Source: a virus. Taken from it: a DNA stretch of 64,000 nt. The notes below the pieces were generated by a model that was given only the letters and a program-made list of their open reading frames with translations, was not told where the DNA came from and did not search any database. Below are positions 8,787 to 16,208 of the stretch, in pieces (position 1 is the first letter of the stretch; the number at the start of each line of letters is the position of its first letter). Where the stretch lies: positions 62,001 through 126,000 of IMG/VR virus record IMGVR_UViG_3300010885_044958; one strand, written 5' to 3'. A program made the position numbers and the translations under genes.

Positions 8787-8954
8787 TTAAGTCTTTTTAT
8801 ATATTTGAAGGTAATGCACTAACATTTGCATAAGGGCCTCAATTGGGATGATGATCAGCCAACTTCTTATATCACTCATTTGCAAATTCCAAAATTTAAA
8901 AATCGCAAGGCAATAAATTAGCAGCACTATTACTAAAATTATTATTGTTTTCAT
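8787..8954 (-). CDS. 55-aa membrane protein
   Basis: Starts MKTIIILVIVLLIYCLAIFK, a clear membrane helix, with a second weaker hydrophobic stretch (SWLIIIPIEALMQML). Its ATG overlaps the TAA of the 87-aa gene (TAATG), a coupling signal. Confidence 0.5.
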   Translation of the reverse strand: MKTIIILVIVLLIYCLAIFKFWNLQMSDIRSWLIIIPIEALMQMLVHYLQIYKKT

Positions 8955-9217
8955 TATTTATTATTTTGCGAAGGCAGGTTTTTATATCTATCCATTGGTT
9001 CTCTATATGGACCTTCTCTGTTAATAGTTTGCCCTATAACTTGCATACTATTTGTTCTATCTTCAAATTTTCTTAATATATGATCTCTATCTCTTTCTAA
9101 TTTCTCTATTCTTTGTTCTAGACCTCTGATATAATCAATTATAGTATAAGAATTATTTCTAGACTCATGTGCATGATGCAGAGATTGTGCTAATCTTTCT
9201 CTTTGTATATCTTCCAT
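8954..9217 (-). CDS. Hypothetical coiled-coil protein, 87 aa
   Basis: Residues about 28-55 form a charged heptad-like helix (RGLEQRIEKLERDRDHILRK). The C-terminal third is disordered and polar. No catalytic motif; two bases separate it from the 63-aa gene upstream. Confidence 0.6.
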   Translation of the reverse strand: MEDIQRERLAQSLHHAHESRNNSYTIIDYIRGLEQRIEKLERDRDHILRKFEDRTNSMQVIGQTINREGPYREPMDRYKNLPSQNNK

Positions 9218-9219
9218 AT

Positions 9220-9411
9220 CTATTTCAATTTAGTTTGTGTTCTATTGCTTATCTGAAGATTTTGTATATCTTTTTGCATTTTTTCTATTTTTTGATCTTG
9301 TTGATCTATGTGATCTAATAATTGCATTAAAGGATAGCCCAATTCATCTAGATTTTTAAATCTGTCATATTTAATGACAGCAAAAAACTCCTCTTTTAAT
9401 TTTTTATCCAT
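9220..9411 (-). CDS. Hypothetical protein, 63 aa, paralogue of next upstream gene
   Basis: The N-terminus MDKKLKEEFFAVIKYDRFKN resembles that of the 32-aa product encoded at 9404-9502 (KIKEKLVYVIKYANLDK), pointing to a tandem duplication. The remainder is a short coiled coil (IDQQDQKIEKMQKDIQNL). Confidence 0.55.
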   Translation of the reverse strand: MDKKLKEEFFAVIKYDRFKNLDELGYPLMQLLDHIDQQDQKIEKMQKDIQNLQISNRTQTKLK

Positions 9412-9502
9412 TTAAAATCTTTTTTAATAGTTTTCTAACTTCTTTATCTAAGTTAGCATATTTTATTACATATACTAGTTTTTCTTTTATTTTATTGGTC
9501 AT
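9404..9502 (-). CDS. Hypothetical protein, 32 aa
   Basis: MTNKIKEKLVYVIKYANLDK followed by a Lys-rich helix. It overlaps the start of its paralogue by eight bases and is preceded by the leader GACTCAAAATG and the TTGCATTTTCT element. Confidence 0.45.
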   Translation of the reverse strand: MTNKIKEKLVYVIKYANLDKEVRKLLKKILNG

Positions 9503-9537
9503 TTTGAGTCTTTTTTAAATTTATCAGAAAATGCAAC

Positions 9538-9594
9538 CTATGCAAAAAACCATATAAAAATTATTCCTAATACTATAATACCAAATATTTTCAT
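9538..9594 (-). CDS. 18-aa membrane peptide
   Basis: MKIFGIIVLGIIFIWFFA, entirely hydrophobic, with its ATG overlapping the stop of the HNH gene (ATGA). Very short; kept because its arrangement repeats that of other small membrane peptides here. Confidence 0.3.
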   Translation of the reverse strand: MKIFGIIVLGIIFIWFFA

Positions 9595-10076
9595 GATTCT
9601 TTGTCTGATTTAATTCGGCTAATAAGCCAGCCATTTTTATAAGATTCTTTAGGATGTTCGTGAATATACTTATGATGAAAATCACAGCATGACATAAAAT
9701 GCTTGTATAAATTACCAGATTGGCGACCTTTTTTATGGTGTAACTGTATCTCTTTAGATGTGCATCCAGGAAATTCACATACAGGGTGTTCTAAAAAATA
9801 TTTGTCTCGGCATTTTTGGTACATCTTTTGCCTAACAATCATTTTTTCAGATCTTTTGGATATTGCTTTTTGAGTCTTTTTTAAAGGTGTCTTTTTAATA
9901 GGCTTTACAGGGGCTGTTTTTGCTTTGGGTTTATTGCAGTCTTTATTAGACTGTTTGTTAGTTATCTTAAATGATTCTGGATTGGCTTTTTTATGACATT
10001 CTAAACAATTGCCGCCTTTCCATAATTTTTTTTCTATTCCGCAAGATTTGCATTTTTTAAGTTTCAAATTCATCAT
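9591..10076 (-). CDS. HNH endonuclease with zinc ribbon (NinG/recombination-like)
   Basis: 161 aa. An N-terminal zinc ribbon (CKSCGIEKK...CLECHKK, about 9-29), a basic Pro/Lys linker, then an HNH core: CEFPGC, IQLHHKKGR, CCDFHHKYIHEH (about 106-145) with the conserved His pairs. Resembles the HNH proteins used by phages in recombination or packaging as much as homing enzymes. Start could also be the second Met. Confidence 0.8.
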   Translation of the reverse strand: MMNLKLKKCKSCGIEKKLWKGGNCLECHKKANPESFKITNKQSNKDCNKPKAKTAPVKPIKKTPLKKTQKAISKRSEKMIVRQKMYQKCRDKYFLEHPVCEFPGCTSKEIQLHHKKGRQSGNLYKHFMSCCDFHHKYIHEHPKESYKNGWLISRIKSDKES

Positions 10077-10125
10077 GCAAAATTAATCTATTTTTTAGAC
10101 TAAAATGCATTTTTGTTTTTATAAA

Positions 10126-10281
10126 TTATTGTCCTGTGATATAAATAGCGAAGAACACCGCAGTTTTATTAGATTGTCTCCATTCTTTTATAGCTTCTAT
10201 TTCGTCTGTTGCTTCTAGAGAAAAGCCTTTGCTCCAAAAATCATCAACATGATCTTTAAATACAATATGATATTTATTCAT
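10126..10281 (-). CDS. Hypothetical protein, 51 aa
   Basis: MNKYHIVFKDHVDDFWSKGF, a small mixed alpha/beta protein. Its start overlaps the stop of the GIY-YIG gene by eight bases. Not recognised. Confidence 0.5.
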   Translation of the reverse strand: MNKYHIVFKDHVDDFWSKGFSLEATDEIEAIKEWRQSNKTAVFFAIYITGQ

Positions 10282-11077
10282 TTTTATTTAATTTTTGTTC
10301 ATAATATTGTAAATCGGTTTTATTTCTATTTGGATGTTGCAACCAACTATATAATACTTTTACTTTTATATCTATACTATTTGCAGCATCTATTATTTTA
10401 TCAAAAATCTCTCCTGTTTTTATATTAATTATCTTTCTACAATGCATTGGTGTGTATTGTTTATTTACAATATCACTCCAATTAAATTCTGAATTTTCTA
10501 AATATTTATCATAAAAAACATAATTTGATTTATTTGGCATTACACCACGCAACCATTCATCTAATCTCCATTTTTCAATATTGATTGCATCAGCAGCTTC
10601 TGTAATTGTATCATATATAATTTTAGTATTTATATCAATAACTTTTCTACCTGAATTTTTTATTCTTAATATTTTTCTTTTTTGTTGTTCTTCATCTAAA
10701 ACATGCTTACTACCTGTTCTTTTATTATGCATTCTTATTTTTGTTTCATCAGAATGACGCCCTTTTTTATTAGGATCTGTGATTTCAATATTATAACCAA
10801 ATTCTCTATCATTTAATTTTAATATTCTAACCCAGTAATCTTCCCAAAAATTCAATTCTTCTTTTGAACACTCTTGGAGTATTTCAATTATAAAATTTTC
10901 TTCTTTAAAAATATTCCAAGCAGCTTGTAAATGTGGATTATCATGTTTATTTCTACGTAATTTTGACAAATGTTGACTCTGTCTATTCCGAATATTTTGT
11001 GAATACCCTACATATCTTTTTTGATTTATTACATTTATAATTGCATAAATCCCACATTTACTTTCTACACTATTCAT
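10274..11077 (-). CDS. GIY-YIG homing endonuclease with two NUMOD1 repeats
   Basis: 267 aa from the preferred start MNSVESKCGIYAI at 11077; the frame is open to 11167 but that extension lies inside a terminator-bearing RNA. GIYAI and RYVGY are the GIY and YIG elements; Glu in FWEDYW is a candidate catalytic acid. A NUMOD3-like helix (GRHSDETKIRMHN) and two NUMOD1-like repeats (DTITEAADAINI, DKIIDAANSIDI) bind DNA. It lies between the 419-aa gene and a 51-aa gene without visible intron boundaries, so it appears free-standing. Confidence 0.85.
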   Translation of the reverse strand: MNSVESKCGIYAIINVINQKRYVGYSQNIRNRQSQHLSKLRRNKHDNPHLQAAWNIFKEENFIIEILQECSKEELNFWEDYWVRILKLNDREFGYNIEITDPNKKGRHSDETKIRMHNKRTGSKHVLDEEQQKRKILRIKNSGRKVIDINTKIIYDTITEAADAINIEKWRLDEWLRGVMPNKSNYVFYDKYLENSEFNWSDIVNKQYTPMHCRKIINIKTGEIFDKIIDAANSIDIKVKVLYSWLQHPNRNKTDLQYYEQKLNKNE

Positions 11078-11083
11078 AAAATA

Positions 11084-11142
11084 TAAAAACCCTCGAATTA
11101 GGTGCAGCCTCTCATTGGGTAATGAAAGTCCTAAAACGAGGG
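11084..11142 (-). terminator. Intrinsic terminator with long structured loop
   Basis: Minus-strand CCCTCG/CGAGGG stem (11137-11142 with 11090-11095), extended by TTAGG/CCTAA, followed by TTTTTAT. The loop holds an inner CTTTCATT/AATGAGAG hairpin and a segment complementary to the RNA's own 5' end. Confidence 0.7.
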
Positions 11143-11178
11143 AATAATTAGATATTAGTAATCCCAAAGAGAAGCTGC
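11084..11178 (-). ncRNA. Short attenuator-type RNA (copy 1)
   Basis: A leftward RNA predicted to start next to the promoter at 11178-11193 and end at the terminator 11084-11142. Its first 16 nt (opposite 11163-11178) can pair with loop bases opposite 11104-11119: 15 of 16 positions pair, one as G-U, with one U-U mismatch. This pairing cannot coexist comfortably with the terminator hairpin, suggesting terminator/antiterminator switching ahead of the GIY-YIG gene. The same design recurs at 18543-18637. Confidence 0.6.
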
Positions 11179-11193
11179 TAATAAAATATAAGC
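11178..11193 (-). promoter_or_regulatory. Phage promoter motif GCTTATATTTTATTAG
   Basis: Identical over 15 bases to the motif before the late gene at 54116 (GCTTATATTTTATTAG). It precedes attenuator copy 1. Confidence 0.6.
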
Positions 11194-11221
11194 AATTTTT
11201 CTGAGACTACCAAATCTAGTT

Positions 11222-12481
11222 TCATATCTTTATTTTATGTTTTTTAAAAAACTTTTTTGTTTCTGCATATATAGATATTAAATCATCTTTTTGATAAGAT
11301 TTAATTGATTCTACTATTGCATCTTTTTCTGAATCTTTTATTAATTCTAGTCTTTCTAGAAGCTGTTTGCGATTTGCGACTAAGCTAATTTTCTTTGAGT
11401 CATTCTTATAGGAAATCTGTAATCTTGACTTAATAGCTTCTAATCTTTGTTCAGCTTTCTTAATTTCTACTAATTGCGCCTCGATTTTTTCAAAATTTTC
11501 TTCAATATTTGCAACTAACCTTTTTAATTCTTCAAGACCTACTACATTTTTCTTAGCTTCTTCAAAATAGTCTTCACAATTTTTCTTAGATGCCTCGGTA
11601 AATAATAAATTATGCTCTCTATTTATTAGAATTGCAGTTCTAGCTTTTATTTCATCTATTAAACCAAATTTTAAAAATGGTCTGCATTTATTTTCTAATT
11701 CTGTAATCTTTTTTAGAATATCTAATTTTTCTCGTAGATCTGCGCCTTCTTTTAAATAATTTATTACTATTTGTTTTGCTTGTTTTTCTGTATGAATTTG
11801 ACAACTGCTCTCTCCAAAAAATAATTTTTTTAAACGCGCAGTAAAATCATTTTTAGATTTACCCGATTTTATTTCATATTTTACAGTTAAATATAATTCA
11901 TTATCTATTATCTTTTTAAACTTTGAATAATATTTTGAATATACATCTTCTGCAGACATTGCTTCTATTTCTTCAAGAGTCGGCAATTTAACTGGTTCTT
12001 TTTCTACTTTAGCTTTTGGCATTGCTTTCTTTTCTGGCATATTATCTGTTACTAATTCTAAATTTGCACGTCTAAAAACATATCTTGTATTACCAACTTC
12101 TGGATTATTTATGGAATACCAATCATCTCCGCCAGAATTTCCTAATACAGTAAAATTTCTATTCCAATTGCCAAATAATTCTCGATGTAAAACATCTCTA
12201 ACTACACTAATATTTTGCAATTCATCTTCGTCATCAATAATTCTTACGAGCTGTCCTGGAATTAATGCGCCTCTACTAACTAATTCTAAACAATCTTCTG
12301 TAAACCAATGAAATGATAGATCAGGATTGTCTAAATATATTCTATGATTATCAATGCGACTTATTCTAAATTGTGCATCAAAACTTCCTATTCGTGTTAA
12401 TACATCCCCTCGATTTAATCCAATATTAATAAACGCTCTTTCATTATCAGGTACCCTTACTACGTCATTTACATTTAACAT
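11222..12481 (-). CDS. Large hypothetical protein: two SH3-like repeats plus coiled coil
   Basis: 419 aa. Residues about 1-70 and 73-142 look like two related beta-barrel (KOW/SH3-like) units: each opens with a V/I-rich strand and has RISRIDNHRIYL or GDDWYSI-type strands and a closing LELV. A linker rich in Lys/Pro follows, then a long charged helical region (about 160-419) with coiled-coil character. No catalytic motif. It may be a scaffolding or nucleic-acid-associated protein; function not recognised. Confidence 0.65.
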   Translation of the reverse strand: MLNVNDVVRVPDNERAFINIGLNRGDVLTRIGSFDAQFRISRIDNHRIYLDNPDLSFHWFTEDCLELVSRGALIPGQLVRIIDDEDELQNISVVRDVLHRELFGNWNRNFTVLGNSGGDDWYSINNPEVGNTRYVFRRANLELVTDNMPEKKAMPKAKVEKEPVKLPTLEEIEAMSAEDVYSKYYSKFKKIIDNELYLTVKYEIKSGKSKNDFTARLKKLFFGESSCQIHTEKQAKQIVINYLKEGADLREKLDILKKITELENKCRPFLKFGLIDEIKARTAILINREHNLLFTEASKKNCEDYFEEAKKNVVGLEELKRLVANIEENFEKIEAQLVEIKKAEQRLEAIKSRLQISYKNDSKKISLVANRKQLLERLELIKDSEKDAIVESIKSYQKDDLISIYAETKKFFKKHKIKI

Positions 12482-12512
12482 TTGTTTTATATTTTGTGAT
12501 TTATAAAAAATT

Positions 12513-12713
12513 TTAATTTATTTGTATGCACCCAGATCTACATAATTCTACATGGCATCTCCAATAACCACCATTACTATCTGTAAACTTAGATACTTTA
12601 TTCATTGCGCCATGATTTTTGCAATGCGGCGTTTTCATAATTTTTTCAGAATCAGAATGCAAATACACTAATTCAAAATTAGAATTACCATCATCTATTG
12701 GTTTTATTTCCAT
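12513..12713 (-). CDS. Small putative zinc-binding protein, 66 aa
   Basis: A Cys/His pattern (HCKNHG...WRCHVELCRSGC) suggests one zinc site. The start follows the TGCAAAATAGTTAAAAATTT leader element. Function unknown. Confidence 0.5.
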   Translation of the reverse strand: MEIKPIDDGNSNFELVYLHSDSEKIMKTPHCKNHGAMNKVSKFTDSNGGYWRCHVELCRSGCIQIN

Positions 12714-12759
12714 ATAAAAAATTTTTAACTATTTTGCATTTACTCTTTACTTAAGACTT

Positions 12760-12799
12760 AAAAAAAGAGCTACTAGACTAATTAATAATCTAATAGCTC
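12760..12799 (-). terminator. Intrinsic terminator of the tRNA-Arg transcript
   Basis: An 11-bp minus-strand stem GAGCTATTAGA/TCTAGTAGCTC (one G-U), 11-nt loop, followed by seven T. It ends leftward transcription through tRNA-Arg and the structured stretch after it. Confidence 0.8.
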
Positions 12800-13042
12800 T
12801 CTGTGGAAAGTTCAATCTGCAATTCTTACGGTACAGATTACTGGCGACTATTCTAGCTTGCCATAGCTAAAATTATTTTAATAATTCAATATTAACTATT
12901 AACTGATATTGCTCTTGGACATATTACTACTCTCAGTAAGCTATAATTCCTCTTGCCAGTTTGGACCCGTGCTATTATAGTAGTTAAATACTTGTGAATA
13001 TACATAGAGATTAATCTATATATTATTGAATTATTTTTGTAG
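12800..13042 (-). ncRNA. Structured non-coding stretch between tRNA-Arg and terminator
   Basis: No gene of credible length. On the minus strand there are hairpins TTACT/AGTAA, TAGCT/AGCTA and AATCTG/CAGATT within 240 nt, and the strand ends at the strong terminator. Either a separate RNA processed from the tRNA transcript or a long trailer; identity unknown. Confidence 0.4.
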
Positions 13043-13113
13043 TACCTCTGGCAGGTAACGGGCCTGCGCACTCCAAATTAGAAGTTTGGTGCTCTTCACT
13101 GAGCTACAGAGGC
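13043..13113 (-). tRNA. tRNA-Arg (anticodon UCU), non-canonical elbow
   Basis: Acceptor GCCTCTG/CAGAGGT, D stem GCTC/GAGC, anticodon arm CCAAA-CTTCTAA-TTTGG reading UCU (codon AGA, very common in these genes), T stem GCAGG/CCTGC, discriminator A, no encoded CCA. The D loop AGTGAA lacks the usual GG and the T loop CCCGTTA lacks TTC, so the standard D-T loop contact is missing on both sides. Confidence 0.8.
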
Positions 13114-13120
13114 TTATATA

Positions 13121-13624
13121 TTAAATTATATTTTTATAACTTTTGCCTCTGATAATATCAGAAACAACTGTTCTTTTAATATTAAAAATTTCTGCAATTT
13201 CATTTACTAATAAATGTTTACTAGTTTTTAATAATAATTTTATTTCTTTAACTTGTTCTTCGGTTAACTTTCTATTTACAGGAATATTGCCATTCTCAAA
13301 TTTATGGCCTTCTGGTATTTTCATTCGGCCCTTCTTTAGACAATCTTGCATATTATCTTTAGGTGTTCCTAAAAACAAATGATCTGGATTAACACAAGAA
13401 GGATTGTCACAATGATGACATACAAAAATTCCTTTGGGTATTTCACCTTTATGAAGCATAAAACTTAGTCTGTGCATGTCCATCATTTTTCCTTTTACTT
13501 TTATTGAACCATAACCATTACGTTTTGCTCCAGTCCAATTCCAGCAAGAATCTGTTTTTTCAGTTCTTTCAAATAATTTTTTTGTTAAAAAATCTCTTTC
13601 TAATTCTTCCATAATTTGTATCAT
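13121..13624 (-). CDS. HNH homing endonuclease (HNH_3 type) with C-terminal HTH
   Basis: 167 aa (or 163 from the ATG at 13612). Hallmarks CWNWTGA, GYGSIKVKGK, MHRLSF, VCHHCDNPSCVNPDHLFLGT and DNMQD follow in order (about 26-91), with the HNH His pair intact. The C-terminal helix-turn-helix (VNEIAEIFNIKRTVVSDIIRG) binds DNA. The gene ends seven bases before tRNA-Arg, a position suggesting homing into the tRNA locus. It has its own TTTCGTATATTTGTATTG promoter motif. Confidence 0.9.
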   Translation of the reverse strand: MIQIMEELERDFLTKKLFERTEKTDSCWNWTGAKRNGYGSIKVKGKMMDMHRLSFMLHKGEIPKGIFVCHHCDNPSCVNPDHLFLGTPKDNMQDCLKKGRMKIPEGHKFENGNIPVNRKLTEEQVKEIKLLLKTSKHLLVNEIAEIFNIKRTVVSDIIRGKSYKNII

Positions 13625-13640
13625 AGACTAACTTGATAAT

Positions 13641-13661
13641 CTACAATACAAATATACGAAA
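13641..13661 (-). promoter_or_regulatory. Phage promoter motif before HNH gene
   Basis: Minus-strand TTTCGTATATTTGTATTGT; differs from the 4868 copy mainly by one G in the T-rich part. Confidence 0.5.
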
Positions 13662-14200
13662 GTTTTGTGGAACCACAAAATGTAGTTCGTAGTGGACCCG
13701 GTGTCATCGCAGACACGTCTACGCAATCATCTGCTCACAGAATTTTTACATGTTTTAGCATAATTTTCTTTCTATGCAAATATTCTATTTTTTAATATTT
13801 TCAGATTTCCTTAGTATTCAATCACCGAAGTGATACTCTATAGTCGGCAAATAATCCAATATTGGTATACTCTAGAAAAAATACCAAACAATTCAATTTA
13901 GTTGTCTTAGAACTGTTTTAATAACCAGACGCTGATGTTGTGAATTATGCACAAACAGCTTCAACATTGGAAGAGCAAAGGCTGTTCAAGAACAGATCAA
14001 TATTGCCTTCAGAACCTACTGTTACGTTAGACGTATTAGTGTTTACATTTATTGTTTATATAGCTTATTTGATGGAAGCCAATACTACTCCATACATGCC
14101 TGCTCACCTATAAATCCCGCATCAATTCTAAAACGGGCCCAATTTAAAGATAGACACAAATCCGTTAAGATTCATGCCTATCTAGATTTTTTTGTAATAT
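13662..14200. ncRNA. Large highly structured non-coding region (about 540 nt)
   Basis: No credible gene. Many nested inverted repeats: TTTTGTGG/CCACAAAA (13665-13682), CGTAG/CTACG enclosing GTGTC/GACAC, GCATA/TATGC, TCAC/GTGA, TTGGTAT/ATACCAA, CTGTTC/GAACAG, ATGGA/TCCAT and CCCG/CGGG. On the minus strand the TCAC stem is capped by a C(TTCG)G tetraloop, which favours leftward transcription; on the plus strand an AGATAG/CTATCT stem is followed by seven T near 14193, which would terminate a rightward RNA. Its size and tRNA neighbourhood are like those of large phage ornate RNAs, but I do not recognise a specific family. Confidence 0.5.
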
Positions 14201-14204
14201 GTTT

Positions 14205-14528
14205 TTAATTATTTTCTGGTATTACTAAATCTGGTAATTCTAATGCGTGATTTTGACGGTCCAACATGTTCTCTAAGCCATGCCAGATGTGATTGATTAT
14301 TGATTGCCCAGTCGATTTTTTAATTTTTTCTGGCGCATTCTTTTGCAATAATAATCTTCTTTCTTCAGACCTAAGCTTTATATCTTCTTTAGATCTTATT
14401 CCTTCAGTATATATATTTATTATACCTGATTCTCTACAAGATCTTTTTCTTTCTAAATCTGTTGTAGAAATAGTGTGTATTGCGCCATGAATTTTTTTGG
14501 CTCCGTTAAATACTAGTTTTGCTGACAT
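14205..14528 (-). CDS. Hypothetical protein, 107 aa
   Basis: Basic N-terminal half, helical centre (SKEDIKLRSEERRLLLQK), no recognised family. Preceded by the TTTAAAAACTCAAAAAC leader typical of leftward genes. Confidence 0.55.
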   Translation of the reverse strand: MSAKLVFNGAKKIHGAIHTISTTDLERKRSCRESGIINIYTEGIRSKEDIKLRSEERRLLLQKNAPEKIKKSTGQSIINHIWHGLENMLDRQNHALELPDLVIPENN

Positions 14529-14556
14529 GTTTTTGAGTTTTTAAATTGTTATAAAT

Positions 14557-14748
14557 CTACTTTTTATTTAAAGATTTTCTCCATTCAGAAAATGCATTCT
14601 TTTCTGCATCTTTTTCTTGTTTGCCTCGGTAAAAATTTGGATCTTTTACTAATGGGTAATCAATTGGACTTGTGGAAATTCCCACAAATGATGGATGCTT
14701 ACTCCAGTGTTGATAACTTGATTCTACTTGTTTTCTTTCTACTGACAT
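14557..14748 (-). CDS. Hypothetical protein, 63 aa
   Basis: Polar, Ser/Lys-rich small protein with aromatic residues (SSYQHWSKHPSFVGISTS); no motif recognised. Nine bases downstream of the membrane protein gene. Confidence 0.5.
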   Translation of the reverse strand: MSVERKQVESSYQHWSKHPSFVGISTSPIDYPLVKDPNFYRGKQEKDAEKNAFSEWRKSLNKK

Positions 14749-14757
14749 TTGTTTAAT

Positions 14758-15255
14758 TTAAGACCATTTAATCTTTGCACAATATTTATTTTTCCAAGCT
14801 TTAAATCCTTCTATTATAGGATTAGGTGTTTTTGGTTTTGATTCTTCATATAATTTATATGCATTTTTCTTTGCAAAATATTTTATTATTTCTGCAATAC
14901 CAAATCCTATAGCAATAATAGCAACAAAACATAATAAAAAGAATAACATTGTTCCAAATCCTATTAAATACCAATAATGAGATATTGGTTGTTTTTTATC
15001 CCACCACATTGTATAGCAAACTATAGAGATAAAAACATGTATAAATCCCCATCCTGCTGGTACACCATCATCTGGATTTTTTCTGTCTAAACAAAAATTT
15101 AATACATGTGCGGGCCATCCTGGAATTGCTAAAATACAAGCAAATACTAAAGACCAGAAAAATCCACAAATATTTCCAGGAAGACTATATGTATGGTAAG
15201 TACTGCGCCAAAGCCATGCATACCAACTATTTTCTTTAAATTCTAATTCTTTCAT
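14758..15255 (-). CDS. Multi-pass membrane protein, 165 aa
   Basis: Three to four hydrophobic segments: about 26-51, 69-84 and 92-125, separated by a charged loop (DRKNPDDGVPAGWG). The C-terminal 35 residues are basic and cytosolic-like. Might alter the host envelope or exclude other phages; no family recognised. Confidence 0.6.
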   Translation of the reverse strand: MKELEFKENSWYAWLWRSTYHTYSLPGNICGFFWSLVFACILAIPGWPAHVLNFCLDRKNPDDGVPAGWGFIHVFISIVCYTMWWDKKQPISHYWYLIGFGTMLFFLLCFVAIIAIGFGIAEIIKYFAKKNAYKLYEESKPKTPNPIIEGFKAWKNKYCAKIKWS

Positions 15256-15267
15256 AAGTTTTTTTAT

Positions 15268-15549
15268 TTAATTTATTCCGTAAATGCTCAAAATCTTGCG
15301 TTCATTCTCAAAAAAATCTCTGGTTGAGGCGCATTTAAGCAAAACACTTTGTAAAGATACTAATCTTTTTTTAGAATTGGTAATTAATTCTTTTATTTCT
15401 TTTATCTTATTTAGATCTTCTACTAGAGCATTTGAGACATACTCTAATAGTTCCAGATCCTCGCAGCTATCACCTAAGGAATAGATGTAACCGTCTAATA
15501 TGTCACTAGCTGCATTTGCAATTTTATGAATTTTTTTAGGATTTTGCAT
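15268..15549 (-). CDS. Hypothetical helical protein, 93 aa
   Basis: The frame is open to an ATG at 15579, but the stretch between holds the TGCGCC...TTTTTTAAAAAAA leader element seen before other genes, so MQNPKKIHKIA at 15549 is the better start. Mostly helical, no recognised motif. Confidence 0.55.
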   Translation of the reverse strand: MQNPKKIHKIANAASDILDGYIYSLGDSCEDLELLEYVSNALVEDLNKIKEIKELITNSKKRLVSLQSVLLKCASTRDFFENERKILSIYGIN

Positions 15550-15658
15550 TTTAATTTTTTTAAAAAATCTGGGGCGCATTTTATTACTAAAACACTATTC
15601 AATAATCGAGGAACTCAAAAAACCTTACTATTAAACTTATACCCCAGACTTAAATTAT

Positions 15659-15844
15659 TTAATAAGCATATTTTGAATTTTTGCGCTCTTCATAATCCGA
15701 ATCTTGCCAGTCAAGCTCACCTTCATCTTCAAAATCATCATCTTCATCTTCTACTATAATTACAGGTCTTTTAGACTTAGGTATAAATTCTGAATCATCA
15801 CTAATTGAGTGTTTGTTGGTCTTCTTGTTAGTTTGCGTTTTCAT
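15659..15844 (-). CDS. Hypothetical charged protein, 61 aa
   Basis: A basic N-terminal half followed by a very acidic stretch (VEDEDDDFEDEGELDWQDSD). Likely disordered; DNA-mimic-like acidity could target a host DNA-binding protein, but this is speculation. Confidence 0.5.
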   Translation of the reverse strand: MKTQTNKKTNKHSISDDSEFIPKSKRPVIIVEDEDDDFEDEGELDWQDSDYEERKNSKYAY

Positions 15845-15854
15845 TTTTTAAGTT

Positions 15855-16037
15855 TTAATGAATGTGATCAAAAAATAATTGTTCTAGTTTTATTAAATTT
15901 TCAAGCTCAAAAATTGATTTCTTTTTCAAATGCATTTTGTCTATAAAAAAATATTTTTTCTCGTGCAATCTATAAAACTTCACAGCTTTATACAAGACTT
16001 TTATTAAATCTTCTAATGAATCTATTTTAGTCTTCAT
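15855..16037 (-). CDS. Hypothetical protein, 60 aa
   Basis: Helical, Lys- and Phe-rich small protein. Its ATG overlaps the TGA of the 55-aa gene upstream (ATGA), a coupling signal. No family recognised. Confidence 0.5.
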   Translation of the reverse strand: MKTKIDSLEDLIKVLYKAVKFYRLHEKKYFFIDKMHLKKKSIFELENLIKLEQLFFDHIH

Positions 16038-16201
16038 TCAGCCTCGTGATTTTCAAATGTCTTTTTAATAATATGCCTCTTCTTGTTTGCCTTATGATTT
16101 TTGTGTAGACTATGATCCTTCTTAGGTTTAGATATTATACCTAAAAATACATTTATAGCGATATTAAGTGCTCGTTGATGTTTTTGCTTGAGTTTCTTCA
16201 T
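16034..16201 (-). CDS. Hypothetical very basic protein, 55 aa
   Basis: MKKLKQKHQRALNIAINVFL, then a Lys/His-rich tail. A net charge this positive suggests nucleic-acid or membrane contact. The leader AAAAAACTAAAAAACTT repeats the A-rich style of the arm. Confidence 0.5.
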   Translation of the reverse strand: MKKLKQKHQRALNIAINVFLGIISKPKKDHSLHKNHKANKKRHIIKKTFENHEAE

Positions 16202-16208
16202 AAGTTTT

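Noticed and set aside
9524-9778. 84-aa minus-strand frame inside the HNH gene
   Set aside because: It lies in another frame of the well-supported HNH gene, has no leader element and no motif.
12800-13042. Second tRNA next to tRNA-Arg
   Set aside because: Several hairpins are present but no anticodon loop with U33 and no T arm could be assembled.
13662-14200. Group I intron or GOLLD/ROOL RNA identity
   Set aside because: I could not trace the P3-P7 core or a specific ornate-RNA signature by eye, so only a generic structured RNA is claimed.
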